Shown here one piece after another: positions 63,512 through 64,000 of a stretch of DNA of 64,000 nucleotides. Position numbers and translations under genes: made by a program. Each line of letters starts with the position of its first letter. Positions within the stretch are counted from its first letter, which is position 1. The notes under the pieces are model-generated. The model worked only from the letters and a program-made list of their open reading frames with translations, searched no databases and was not told the DNA's origin. The DNA lies in NCBI RefSeq assembly GCF_016598615.1, contig NZ_CP066831.1, positions 9,300,001 to 9,364,000 of the forward strand, written 5' to 3'. The DNA is from Streptomyces liliifuscus. GTDB lineage: Bacteria > Actinomycetota > Actinomycetes > Streptomycetales > Streptomycetaceae.

Positions 63512-64000
63512 GTGGCCGAGACATTGTCGACGCCCCTGCCCACCCGTTCCGGCGACGAGTCGCTCGCGGTCCGTATCGCCACGTCGGTGAGTATCGTCGA
63601 CAAGGGCGCGCTCCACAGCCTTGCCGAATTCCATGCCTGGTTCGCCGAGCGCGGTAAAAAAGTGGCCCGTGTCCACAAGATGCCCCTCGATGAGCTCGCC
63701 GGCTGGAGCACCGACCCCGACACCCACAACATCGGGCACGACAGCGGGAAGTTCTTCAGTGTGCAGGGACTTTCCGTCGAACTGCCCGGGGCGCCGATCC
63801 CTGCCTGGTCACAGCCCATCATCAACCAGCCGGAGATCGGAATTCTCGGAATTCTGGTCAAGGAATTCAACGGCGTCCTGCACTGTCTGATGCAGGCCAA
63901 GATGGAGCCGGGCAACCGCAACGGCCTTCAGCTCTCCCCGACGGTCCAGGCCACCCGGAGCAACTACACACGGGTGCACCGGGGCAACGCCGTACCGTAC
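63512..64000 (+). CDS. NDP-hexose 2,3-dehydratase, N-terminal part (runs off the right edge)
   Basis: 163 residues are present of a protein that is normally about 460-490 long. The sequence has the family pattern of the first of two similar halves: EFHAWFAERGKKVARVHKMP, FSVQGLSVELP, WSQPIINQPEIGILGILVKE, LMQAKMEPGNRNGLQLSPTV, QATRSNYTRVHRG. Such enzymes (SpnO, VinD, EryBVI relatives) remove the C2 hydroxyl from dTDP-4-keto-6-deoxyglucose, giving a 3,4-diketo 2-deoxysugar that a ketoreductase then reduces. The GTG at 63512 has AAGGAG six bases upstream; an in-frame ATG at 63485 lacks one. It shows the cluster continues to the right. Confidence 0.92.
   Translation, partial: MAETLSTPLPTRSGDESLAVRIATSVSIVDKGALHSLAEFHAWFAERGKKVARVHKMPLDELAGWSTDPDTHNIGHDSGKFFSVQGLSVELPGAPIPAWSQPIINQPEIGILGILVKEFNGVLHCLMQAKMEPGNRNGLQLSPTVQATRSNYTRVHRGNAVPY

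Overview
The window is from a high-GC actinomycete, almost certainly a Streptomyces: GC-rich third codon positions, many GTG starts, a rare in-frame TTA leucine codon in a regulator, CBM13-type chitinases, and a short intergenic hairpin repeat that I associate with Streptomyces chromosomes. The left part (1-25.4 kb) is ordinary chromosome. The right part (25.4-64 kb) is one end of a modular type I polyketide cluster with deoxyaminosugar genes.

Layout, left to right. (1) 1-8.85 kb: a sugar and glycan locus transcribed leftward. It has an RpiR regulator, a GH38 alpha-mannosidase, a His-rich small protein, a sugar-binding lipoprotein and the start of an ABC permease, with a divergent SIS-domain protein. 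(2) 8.95-14.7 kb: a dipeptide/oligopeptide ABC transporter (binding lipoprotein, DppB permease, a DppC-DppD permease-ATPase fusion, DppF ATPase). (3) 15-21.7 kb: a DinB-type protein, then four secreted proteins on the minus strand: an NPP1/NLP toxin-like protein, a GH19 chitinase, a beta-helix protein and a GH18 chitinase, the last three with ricin-type lectin domains. A DasR/chitinase-type operator lies upstream of the GH18 gene. (4) 21.7-25.1 kb: a TMEM175-like channel, a DUF5988 protein and a split-subunit methylmalonyl-CoA mutase. A decayed gene remnant and a strong terminator follow.

(5) The polyketide cluster: a LAL/LuxR regulator with a TTA codon (minus strand), and divergently RmlA-like and RmlB-like enzymes (dTDP-4-keto-6-deoxyglucose), a macrolide-type glycosyltransferase and three PKS genes. 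PKS A is KS-AT(mm)-DH-ER-KR-ACP. PKS B is KS-AT(m)-DH-KR-ACP then KS-AT(mm)-KR-ACP. PKS C is KS-AT(m)-DH-KR-ACP, KS-AT(m)-DH-KR-ACP, TE (m, malonyl; mm, methylmalonyl). Beyond the thioesterase lie an N,N-dimethyltransferase and a DesI-like 4-aminotransferase (minus strand) and the start of an NDP-hexose 2,3-dehydratase (plus strand).

Colinear reading gives the last ten backbone carbons: 2,4-dienoate, 6-methyl, 7-hydroxyl (L-type by KR motif), 8-ene (or 9-OH if the first DH of PKS B is dead), 10-methyl and a saturated C11. There is no loading module, and PKS A begins with a docking helix, so earlier modules lie elsewhere, probably to the right. The sugar genes point to a 2-deoxy 4-dimethylamino-6-deoxyhexose of the forosamine/ossamine/vicenisamine kind. 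The product is therefore most likely a macrolide or macrolactam bearing a 4-(dimethyl)amino sugar. I could not match it to a named compound. A recurring CCCCTA/TAGGGG motif occurs upstream of the mutase, the sugar operon, the PKS operon and the right-hand sugar genes and may be the site of the LAL regulator.
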